From Chloroflexota bacterium (GTDB taxonomy: Bacteria; Chloroflexota; Anaerolineae; Promineifilales; Promineifilaceae): a stretch of DNA of 64,000 nt. Of the stretch, positions 51,947-58,651 are shown one piece after another; the stretch's first letter is position 1, and each line of letters starts with the position of its first letter. A program made the position numbers and the translations under genes. Location of the stretch: positions 32,518 to 96,517 of the forward strand of contig JACTMP010000074.1 in NCBI GenBank assembly GCA_014584575.1, read 5' to 3'. The notes beneath the pieces were generated by a model. The model was not told where the DNA came from, did no database searches, and worked only from the letters and a program-made list of their open reading frames with translations.

Positions 51947-52001
51947 GTTCGTAGTAGGCGATTCATCGCCGTCAGATGGCGATAAATCGCCTACTACGAA
52001 C
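51947..52001. repeat. Intergenic hairpin (GTAGTAGGCGATT type)
   Basis: 24-base arms with one mismatch and a 7-base loop between the Pvc16-like and sheath genes. Its outer GTTCGTAGTA resembles the palindrome at 42974. Confidence 0.75.
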
Positions 52002-52005
52002 GGGG

Positions 52006-52857
52006 CTATAGTTCAATGTCGTAGTTGCCTTTGGTGTTGGGGACGGTGATTTTGAGTTCTTTGGCTTTGCCGGTTTCGGGGGTGGCAACCAGGGTGTAAT
52101 TGCCATCCAGTAAACCACCCAGGCGGTAACGGCCGTCCTTATCCGTCATATCCACCAATCCCCGCTCGCGTATCTCCACGCGAATACCCGGCTGCGGCTG
52201 TCCCTTTTGCAGCACATAACCGCCAATATAGAGGGCTTCAGCGGCAGCGCTGGTGCCCGGTTCCAGCGCACCCTGGCGCGGGTCAGACGCCAGCCCGGTG
52301 CGCATGGTAAAGGTGCGTACCGGCGGCCCGGTGATTTCTTGCCAGGGATCCATGGCCACTGTGACCAGGTAGGAGATGCTGGGTCGCATTTCATTGTCCA
52401 GGGCGCTCCACACTTCGGCCGGGTTGGTGAGCTTGTCGTGGCTGGCCACCCGCCCCTGAATTTCAAACGCCTGCCCCTGCATGTCGCCCACCAGGAAAGT
52501 GTCTTCCAGTATCGGGTTACGGAACAGAGCCATGAGGACGCGCGAGAGTAGGCGATGTTCGTCGTCCGGTTCGGCCGCCCAGGTGGTGATCATGTAGTAA
52601 CAATCCACGCGGAAGGGGGTGCGTTTCAGGCGGGCGACATCAATGTGCGCACCGTTTTGTTTGATCGTTTCCCACTGGTGCTGGCGCAGCACCACGTTTT
52701 CGCGCACGTCATAGAGGAAGAAATTGATAGTTGGTTTAGCCAGTTTGGCGCTCCATTCACGCTTGGGCTGGTCAAACTTCACGTCAATCTCCCCATTTTT
52801 GATGGGAATTTCGGCGAGGAGTAGTTTTTTGATGGATTCATCCAGATCGGCGAGCAT
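52006..52857 (-). CDS. eCIS cap/terminator protein (Pvc16/DUF4255 type)
   Basis: 283 residues. The N-terminal ~190 residues match the Pvc16_N/DUF4255 family (LADLDESIKKLLLAEIP, TINFFLYDVRENVVLRQHQWE, PFRVDCYYMITTWAAEPDDEHRLLSRVLMALFRNP). This protein caps the distal end of sheath and tube. The C-terminal ~80 residues form a carboxypeptidase regulatory-like beta-sandwich (GYVLQKGQPQPGIRVEIRERGLVDMTDKDGRYRLGGLLDGNYTLVATP), an extension that could expose the cap for envelope or surface binding. Confidence 0.9.
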   Translation of the reverse strand: MLADLDESIKKLLLAEIPIKNGEIDVKFDQPKREWSAKLAKPTINFFLYDVRENVVLRQHQWETIKQNGAHIDVARLKRTPFRVDCYYMITTWAAEPDDEHRLLSRVLMALFRNPILEDTFLVGDMQGQAFEIQGRVASHDKLTNPAEVWSALDNEMRPSISYLVTVAMDPWQEITGPPVRTFTMRTGLASDPRQGALEPGTSAAAEALYIGGYVLQKGQPQPGIRVEIRERGLVDMTDKDGRYRLGGLLDGNYTLVATPETGKAKELKITVPNTKGNYDIEL

Positions 52858-52867
52858 AGTGAGAAAT

Positions 52868-52946
52868 CCTGAGATTGGGAGATTGGGAGAGTGGGAGAGT
52901 GGCTGTGCTGCAATCTCTCAGTCTCCTAATCCCTTAATCTCCTCAT
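52868..52946. repeat. Intergenic heptamer hairpin (GGGAGATT type)
   Basis: GAGATTGGGAGATTGGGAG units, then CTGTGCTGC, then complementary CAATCTCTCAGTCTCC units, between the eCIS-core and cap genes. Confidence 0.7.
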
Positions 52947-52948
52947 TA

Positions 52949-53731
52949 CTAGACCATTTCTTCTTCTTCCATTTCCTGTGCCTGAATGGGTACTTCTTCC
53001 TCTTCTTGCATTTGCATCTCATCGTCTTGCTTCACCTGAATCGGTTCTTCTTCATCTTCCTGAGTTTGAATTGGCTCTTCTTCTTCTACGTCCTGCATTT
53101 GCAGTGCGTCTTCTTCGGCAGCGCGCTGGATGTCGTCGGGTTGGGCCATGACGGTTTCGGCAACGTGGTCGGCTTCGGCCTCATACTGGTCGTTGGGGTC
53201 GTTGACGGCCATTTTGCCCTGCACGGCGGGGGCGGACGCGCCCTGCTGCACGACATGGGTGAGTTCGTGGGCGATGAGGGTTTGCCCTTCGCTGCTGGCG
53301 GGGTTGTACTCGCCGGAACGGAAGAAGATGTCGTTGCCGGTGGTGAAGGCTTTGGCCCCTAGCTGGTGCGAAAGCTGGTCAGATTGGCTGTCGGTGTGGA
53401 TTTTGACGCCACTGAAATCCTGGCCCATGGTGGCCCCGGCTTTGGCAGCCATGCCCTCGTCCAGGCCGTGGCCGCTGCCGCGCTGCTGGTTGATGGCGCT
53501 GGCGGTGTCGTCGTCCAGTTCGGTGGGGCCGCTGCCGCTACGTTGCGCCAGGAATCGCTGCACGGCCGTGTTGCCCACCGTTTGCTGCATGTGTTGTACG
53601 GCCGTCGCGTCCAACCGCCCCGCCATCGGGTCTACATTCACAGGCGCGTTCTCCTTCTGCGGCGCCTGTGCCTCCACCGTCGGTTTGGGCTTCACCTTTC
53701 CTTTATCTTCAAAAGCATGTTCAGATGGCAT
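52949..53731 (-). CDS. eCIS core-domain protein (DUF4157) with HExxH
   Basis: 260 residues from ATG 53731, which has a strong GGAGG five bases upstream; a TTG 12 bases earlier is unlikely. Residues 39-62 carry the locus-wide signature (RLDATAVQHMQQTVGNTAVQRFL). Residues ~85-170 are the DUF4157/eCIS-core domain: GHGLDEGMAAKAGATMGQDFSGVKIHTDS, and HELTH at 155-159, a metallopeptidase-type HExxH. The last ~80 residues are extremely acidic with repeated xIQxQEEEE units ending in EMEEEEMV. This domain is the most consistent companion of eCIS clusters and may process or load cargo. It lies between the ATPase and cap genes. Confidence 0.92.
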   Translation of the reverse strand: MPSEHAFEDKGKVKPKPTVEAQAPQKENAPVNVDPMAGRLDATAVQHMQQTVGNTAVQRFLAQRSGSGPTELDDDTASAINQQRGSGHGLDEGMAAKAGATMGQDFSGVKIHTDSQSDQLSHQLGAKAFTTGNDIFFRSGEYNPASSEGQTLIAHELTHVVQQGASAPAVQGKMAVNDPNDQYEAEADHVAETVMAQPDDIQRAAEEDALQMQDVEEEEPIQTQEDEEEPIQVKQDDEMQMQEEEEVPIQAQEMEEEEMV

Positions 53732-53743
53732 GTGTACCTCCAA

Positions 53744-53825
53744 AGGGGAGATTGGGAGATTGCCAACCTGCGGTTGGGGAGATTAAGAGATTACGCAATC
53801 TCCCAATCTCTCAATCTCCTAATCT
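53744..53825. repeat. Intergenic heptamer hairpin (GGGAGATT type)
   Basis: GGGAGATTGGGAGATT units and complementary CAATCTCCCAATCTCTC series between the AAA+ and eCIS-core genes, overlapping the end of the ATPase frame. Confidence 0.7.
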
Positions 53826-56059
53826 CCATTCCTAAACAACCTGTCATCAATCAACCGGCCAATCTTCTGATATTCCCGGCGGGCGGCGTGTAGCAGGTGG
53901 GTCATGCCCACGTGCTGGCCTTGTTCGGCCGCCAGGAAAGCGGCGGCCAGGATGATGTTGCGGATATTGCCCCCGGCTAATGGGTAACGCTGGGCCAGTA
54001 ATGACCAGTTCACATCGGGGGCGAGGGGGGTTTCCGGTGGGAAGTTGACGCGCCAGATTTCTTCGCGGTCGGCCGCTTCCGGGAAGGGGAATTCGATGGC
54101 AAAGTGCAGGCGGCGGGTGAACGCCTCATCCAGGTTAGCGCGTAAATTGGTCGCCAGGATAACCACGCCGTCATACGCTTCCATGCGCTGCAAGAGGTAG
54201 CTGATTTCGATGTTGGCGTAGCGGTCGTGGCTATCTTTCACTTCCGAACGTTTGCCAAAAATGGCGTCGGCCTCGTCAAAAAAGAGGATGGCGTTGCTGG
54301 TGGCGGCTTCGGTGAAGATGCGGTCCAGATTTTTCTCCGTCTCGCCGATGTATTTGCTGACCAGGGTGGAGAGGTCTACTTTGTACAAATCCAGCCCCAA
54401 TTCGCCGGCCATAATGTCGGCGGCCATCGTCTTGCCGGTGCCCGATTCCCCGGCAAAAAGGGCACTCAGCCCTTTGCCCAGCGCCAGTTTGCGGTCAAAG
54501 CCCCATTCGCCGTAGACGGTGGGGCGCTGGCGCACGGTGTTGACCATTTCGCGCAGTTGGTTGAGGGTGTCGGTGGGCAGCACGATGTCATCCCAGGTGT
54601 AACGGGGCTGAATTTTGGCCGCCAGCGTGGACAGGTTTTGGTTGGAATGGGCGCGGCTGGCGGCAAAGAGGTCGGCGGTGGTGATTGATTCGCCGCGCCA
54701 GCGAGCCAGGTCGTGGGCGGTGGCGATGGCGTCTTCAATCTGGCCGGGGAAGAAACGGAAGTAGGTGGCCACGGCCGTTAAATCCAACCCCGGTTCATCA
54801 CCCAGGTGTGCCTGCCAGATGGCCAGACGGCCGTCAAAATCGGGTGTGGGAAAGGTCACGGCAAAAATGGGACGCTGCCGCCGGGCATTGGCCGGCTGCC
54901 ATTCCATTTCCCCGGCGACGACGACGGTGTGCGGGTAGGCCAGCAGATCGGCAAAGAGGGATTGAGGTGGACGGCCGTCCTGCAACACCGCCTGCCAATG
55001 GGTGAGGTAGAGGGTGGCCCGGTAGAGACGGCCGTCGCGCAGCACCCGGCGCAGCAGTTCGTCCCGTTCGTCTTCCTGGGCGGCAATGGCCGCCAGGTTG
55101 GCGGTTAACAAGGGCTGCCCACAAAATTCGGCCAGTTTTAACGCTGCTTCCCGGCGCCCGGTGCCGTAACCGCCGTAAAAAGCAAAAAAGGGTGGCTGCG
55201 CCAGTCCTTCATACACCTGCGTCAACTGACTTATAAAATCGGCCGACAGGCGATGCAGAGGTGTATGTGTGGCAGAGCGCAGAGAGGCCAGCCCTTCCAG
55301 TTTGGGGTCGAGCTGGTCATCGTCGAGCAAAAATTCGATGAGATGGGGATACGGCCGTACCGTTTGCGCCAGGAACTCTTTATCCCCTTCGCGTTGCAAG
55401 AGGCGGGTTTGCAGCAGACGGCCGTTGTCGCCCAGCAGCCGCCGCTGCTGCAATTTGTGGCTGAAGCTATCGGTGAGCAGGTTGAGCAGGAGGTCTACGG
55501 ACGGCCGTTTGCGGGTCACATCATCCTGCAAATAAGCGTAAATCTGGGCGTAGCGCGGGTCAATTTCTGGGGCCAGGGCCAGCAGAAACGCCTCCTCTTC
55601 CGCCAGCGTCAGGCCAAATGCCTGGCTCATCTCGTCGAGCCGCATGGCAACACCGGCTTCACGGGCGGCGCGGGTTTGTGCCTGCCAGCCGGCGCGGGCA
55701 TTGGCAATCAGTTCCGGCCAATGTGGGCCATGCCCATTAGCCCCATGCCCATTCACACCGTGAACATTGGCCCCGTGCCCATTGGCCGACCAGAGATGCT
55801 GGCCGATGTCAAAACCCAACAGTTCGGTAATCTGGTCGTCGGAAATATAGAGGCCACGAAATTCATCCTGCGGATTCAGCCCATTAGCCCGCGCCCGTGC
55901 CACCGCCCAGCGGACGCGCAAATCCACCACCGCCAGCCCGGCCAACAACTGCGCCTGGCTGTCAATAAATCCACCTTGCGCCTCTTCGTGTCTTTCACGA
56001 AGCCCTTCGCGTCCTTCACGGATCGAATCGCGTCCCTCGCGGATCACCTCAACGGTCAT
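53819..56059 (-). CDS. eCIS AAA+ ATPase (Afp15 type)
   Basis: 746 residues from ATG 56059 with GGGAG seven bases upstream; the longer frame starts with TTG. The N-terminus has short charged repeats (IREGRDSIREGREGLRERHEE). The N-terminal half is the helical Afp15-type region. The C-terminal AAA+ domain has Walker A (GESGTGKT, about 540), Walker B (ILFFDEADAIFGKR, about 596) and an arginine-finger segment (EAFTRRLHFAIEFPFP). This ATPase is needed for assembly of eCIS particles in the cytoplasm, in contrast to ClpV recycling in T6SS. It is among the first genes of the operon and overlaps the preceding small gene. Confidence 0.92.
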   Translation of the reverse strand: MTVEVIREGRDSIREGREGLRERHEEAQGGFIDSQAQLLAGLAVVDLRVRWAVARARANGLNPQDEFRGLYISDDQITELLGFDIGQHLWSANGHGANVHGVNGHGANGHGPHWPELIANARAGWQAQTRAAREAGVAMRLDEMSQAFGLTLAEEEAFLLALAPEIDPRYAQIYAYLQDDVTRKRPSVDLLLNLLTDSFSHKLQQRRLLGDNGRLLQTRLLQREGDKEFLAQTVRPYPHLIEFLLDDDQLDPKLEGLASLRSATHTPLHRLSADFISQLTQVYEGLAQPPFFAFYGGYGTGRREAALKLAEFCGQPLLTANLAAIAAQEDERDELLRRVLRDGRLYRATLYLTHWQAVLQDGRPPQSLFADLLAYPHTVVVAGEMEWQPANARRQRPIFAVTFPTPDFDGRLAIWQAHLGDEPGLDLTAVATYFRFFPGQIEDAIATAHDLARWRGESITTADLFAASRAHSNQNLSTLAAKIQPRYTWDDIVLPTDTLNQLREMVNTVRQRPTVYGEWGFDRKLALGKGLSALFAGESGTGKTMAADIMAGELGLDLYKVDLSTLVSKYIGETEKNLDRIFTEAATSNAILFFDEADAIFGKRSEVKDSHDRYANIEISYLLQRMEAYDGVVILATNLRANLDEAFTRRLHFAIEFPFPEAADREEIWRVNFPPETPLAPDVNWSLLAQRYPLAGGNIRNIILAAAFLAAEQGQHVGMTHLLHAARREYQKIGRLIDDRLFRNGD

Positions 56060-56321
56060 GCGACGCTCCCTTCCGGATCGGTTCAAACATATTGTCTAAT
56101 TCGGCATCCTCGGTGGTGTAACGAGCAACAATGCGACTGATTTCGGCGGTATCGGTGAAGTAATACTGGCGGTCTGATTGCACGTGACGAATCCAGCCGC
56201 GCCATATGGGGGCATCGGGCGCGCTTCCATCCTCCCGATTCTCTTTCCAGATGCGAATGACAAAGGAGTGTGCCTCCTTTTCAAATTGAGACATCACGCC
56301 AGAATCCTGCTGTTCGTCCAT
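56049..56321 (-). CDS. Small protein at the head of the eCIS operon
   Basis: 90 residues from ATG 56321 (a GTG 24 bases earlier is possible). The sequence is mixed alpha/beta: SQFEKEAHSFVIRIWKENREDGSAPDAPIWRGWIRHVQSDRQYYFTDTAEISRIVARY. Similar short proteins occur next to the ATPase in other eCIS loci, but no function is known. Its end overlaps the ATPase start by 11 nt, so translation is probably coupled. It is the first gene of the eCIS series. Confidence 0.7.
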   Translation of the reverse strand: MDEQQDSGVMSQFEKEAHSFVIRIWKENREDGSAPDAPIWRGWIRHVQSDRQYYFTDTAEISRIVARYTTEDAELDNMFEPIRKGASHDR

Positions 56322-56335
56322 TTCCACCCGCCGAT

Positions 56336-56362
56336 AACCGGTCACCGTTTACCGATTACCGA
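56336..56362. repeat. Short GGTAATC-type repeat before the eCIS operon
   Basis: Complementary CCGATTACCG and CGGTTATCGG-like units sit immediately upstream of the first eCIS gene and reach its alternative start. Confidence 0.5.
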
Positions 56363-56439
56363 TGGGAGTGTAATACGGCCGTCTCACAAAACTCTCACAA
56401 GCTCCTGAAAAAAACGGCGCTCTTTGCAAATAGTTTGCT

Positions 56440-56549
56440 CAGCAATTCTCAGTTTGATTTGCGGCGGCAGATAAATCTGCACCAACAAGCGGCAAAGTCG
56501 GCCTTCGCCGACTGTTTTAAGCCGACGAAGGTCGGCTTGAGAATTGCTG
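56440..56549. mobile_element. MITE-like element, copy 2
   Basis: 110 bp with ends CAGCAATTCTCA and TGAGAATTGCTG and the same interior as the element at 23767 (GCGGCGGCAGATAAATCTGC, then AGTCGGCCTTCGCCGACT and GCCGACGAAGGTCGGC). It is shorter than copy 1 by an internal stretch. It lies between the divergent eCIS and propeller-protein genes. Confidence 0.75.
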
Positions 56550-56716
56550 GTTTGCTAGTTCTGTCCTAATCCCCAGATTCGGTTAGAATCTACACCGCGT
56601 ACCAGAAAGCAATACACCAGATTGCGCGCCCGATAAAATGATTCAGCCCCGGCGTATCTGAAGATAAATTGGACAGGTTATTACTAGATAGCTATCGGCA
56701 AATGGAGGGATAACGT

Positions 56717-58294
56717 ATGTATTTCTTTATCAGAAGCAACTCATGTGTTCACATTCTGTGCCTCAGTGGGGTTCTTATTTTGTTTTTGCTGGTAAACGGG
56801 AGTAGCACCGCGCATGTAGCCGCAGACCTTCGCCCACATCAGGGCAACGAACCGGAACTTTTCCAAGAATTCGCCACAATACCCACTGCTGGAGCGGCAG
56901 ATTGGGAGTTTTTCACAGTGGGCACAGATAGGTTTTTGGCCGTTGCCAATTTCTTTACCGGTATGACCTTTTCCACAAATTCCCGCATTTATCGGTGGGA
57001 TGGTGACAGCTTTGAACTACACCAATCTATCCCCACCAACGGCGCTTCTGATTGGGAGTATTTCACTATCGGCGAGCATCATTATCTGGCTGTCGCCAAC
57101 TTCTGGGATGGGGCCAGTTTTCAGCAAAATTCTAAGATCTATCGCTGGAACGGCAGCAACTTTGTTGAATTTCAGGCCATTGCTACCGTAGGGGGGCGCG
57201 GCTGGAAGTTTTTTAACATCGGCGGAGATGCTTACCTGGCAATTGCCAATTATCGGGATGGCAGCATCTTCACTTTGGACTCCTGGGCTTACAAGTGGAA
57301 TGGCAGTAGTTTTGCCCCCTTTCAGCCAATTACCACGCAGGGAGCTACGGATTGGGAATTTTTCACTATAGGGACAGAACATTACCTGGCCGTGGCCAAT
57401 ACGGCAGATGAAACTACCTACAACGTCAATTCGCAAATATATCGCTGGGATGGGGATAGTTTTGAACCATTCCAGACGATAGCTACGAATGGCGCCCGCG
57501 ACTGGGAGTTTTTTACCATAGACGGCGAATATTACCTGGCCCTGGCCAATCATTACAACGGTGTTACCTTCAATCTTGCTTCAAAGGTGTACAAATGGAG
57601 TGGGACGATGTTCACAGAATATTCTTCTATTTCCACTAACTCTGCGCGTGATTGGGAGTTCTTTATGATAGAGGGAGAGTCGTATCTGGTGGTAGCTAAC
57701 GAAACGAATGGAACCACCTACTACGTAGATTCCAAAATCTACCGTTGGGATGGAGCCGATTTTATAGAAACACAAATTATCCCTACTGTGGCAGCCCATG
57801 ATTGGCATTTTTTTACAATTGGTGAAGATGCTTACCTGGTGGTTGCCAACCACACAAATGGCAACAACTTCAACATTGATTCCAAAATCTATCGCGCTGC
57901 TGCCAGCAATAATTACAATGTTTACCTGCCCGCTGTTTTGAAACCTGTCCCCTGTTTTGGCAGTGGGCCGGAACGCAATCCGAATAACAGCTTTAGCCAG
58001 GCGGACGCCAATGGGCTGCTATGTGACGGGGCGACAATTACCGGGTTGTTTGATGACCAGGATGATTATTTTGCCTTGCAGTCCGGGGCGCAGGGGGTGA
58101 TTGATGTGTCGTTGACGGGGTATGCGGGGAATGACGCGCAGATTTTGTTGTATTACCAGGGAAATCAGGTGGCGCAAAGTGTGCATCCGGCCTACCGGAT
58201 TCAACACAATGGCCCGGCCGGGCGGTATTACGTGCGGGTGTTTATTCCCACGCCAAATGGGCAGGGGTATTCGTTGCGGGTTGATTTTCCGTAG
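56717..58294 (+). CDS. Secreted seven-repeat EPTP/EAR propeller protein with PPC-like domain
   Basis: 525 residues with GGAGG upstream. An N-terminal signal peptide (VHILCLSGVLILFLLVNG) is followed by exactly seven ~50-residue repeats of the EPTP/EAR type (DWEFFTVGTDRFLAVAN...SRIYRWDGDSF), expected to close a seven-bladed propeller. A link with VYLPAVLKP leads to a C-terminal pre-peptidase-like beta domain (~415-525: NSFSQADANG, GLFDDQDDYFALQ, RYYVRVFIPTPNGQGYSLRVDFP). It is probably a surface or extracellular binding protein. It is one of the few plus-strand genes, has no ACGGCCGT octamers and is less GC-rich, suggesting separate origin. Confidence 0.85.
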   Translation: MYFFIRSNSCVHILCLSGVLILFLLVNGSSTAHVAADLRPHQGNEPELFQEFATIPTAGAADWEFFTVGTDRFLAVANFFTGMTFSTNSRIYRWDGDSFELHQSIPTNGASDWEYFTIGEHHYLAVANFWDGASFQQNSKIYRWNGSNFVEFQAIATVGGRGWKFFNIGGDAYLAIANYRDGSIFTLDSWAYKWNGSSFAPFQPITTQGATDWEFFTIGTEHYLAVANTADETTYNVNSQIYRWDGDSFEPFQTIATNGARDWEFFTIDGEYYLALANHYNGVTFNLASKVYKWSGTMFTEYSSISTNSARDWEFFMIEGESYLVVANETNGTTYYVDSKIYRWDGADFIETQIIPTVAAHDWHFFTIGEDAYLVVANHTNGNNFNIDSKIYRAAASNNYNVYLPAVLKPVPCFGSGPERNPNNSFSQADANGLLCDGATITGLFDDQDDYFALQSGAQGVIDVSLTGYAGNDAQILLYYQGNQVAQSVHPAYRIQHNGPAGRYYVRVFIPTPNGQGYSLRVDFP

Positions 58295-58299
58295 GGGGT

Positions 58300-58350
58300 G
58301 TCAATGGTCATTGATCAATGGTCAATGGTCATTGGTCGGCGGTCGGCGGT
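58300..58350. repeat. Short direct repeats (TCAATGGTCAT type)
   Basis: Repeated TCAATGGTCATTG and GGTCGGCGGTC units just after the propeller protein stop, between convergent genes; may act as terminator for either strand. Confidence 0.5.
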
Positions 58351-58353
58351 TGT

Positions 58354-58632
58354 AGGGGCGAGGCGGTTGGGAATGACCTTGGAGGATCACCAGGGTCTTG
58401 TCACCAACCGCCTCGCCCCGGTCGCGGTTGGGGGAAAATCGGGGCGAGGCAACCGGGGACGAGGTGTTTCTGCGCGGCCAAGGCCATTCCCGGTTGGAAG
58501 AGGGGGCGAGGCAACCGGGGACGAGGTGTTTCTGCGTGGCCAAGGCCATTCCCGGTTGGAAGAGGGGGCGAGGCAACCGGGGACGAGGTATTTCTGCGTG
58601 GCCAAGGCCATTCCCGGTTGCCTCGCCCCTAC
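58354..58632. repeat. Repeat cluster with three 62-bp tandem copies and inverted ends
   Basis: Three nearly identical copies of a 62-bp unit begin at 58441, 58503 and 58565 (GGGGCGAGGCAACCGGGGAC...). The whole cluster is enclosed by TAGGGGCGAGGC and GCCTCGCCCCTA. It lies between the convergent propeller and kinase genes. The same end motif borders the element at 49819. No coding function is apparent. Confidence 0.8.
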
Positions 58633-58651
58633 GACGGGGTTGGGCGGGGCG

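Noticed and set aside
24007..56321. The tail-like genes as a prophage
   Set aside because: No capsid, portal, terminase, integrase, holin or lysin is present, while eCIS-specific markers (DUF4157 core, Afp15-type ATPase, Pvc16-like cap, LysM adaptor) are.
24007..56321. The cluster as a type VI secretion system
   Set aside because: No TssJ/TssL/TssM membrane complex, no ClpV and no TssBC-type two-part sheath; the sheath, gpI and Afp15-type ATPase point to eCIS.
58441..58620. CRISPR array
   Set aside because: The 62-bp units abut one another with nearly identical sequence throughout, leaving no variable spacers, and no cas gene is nearby.
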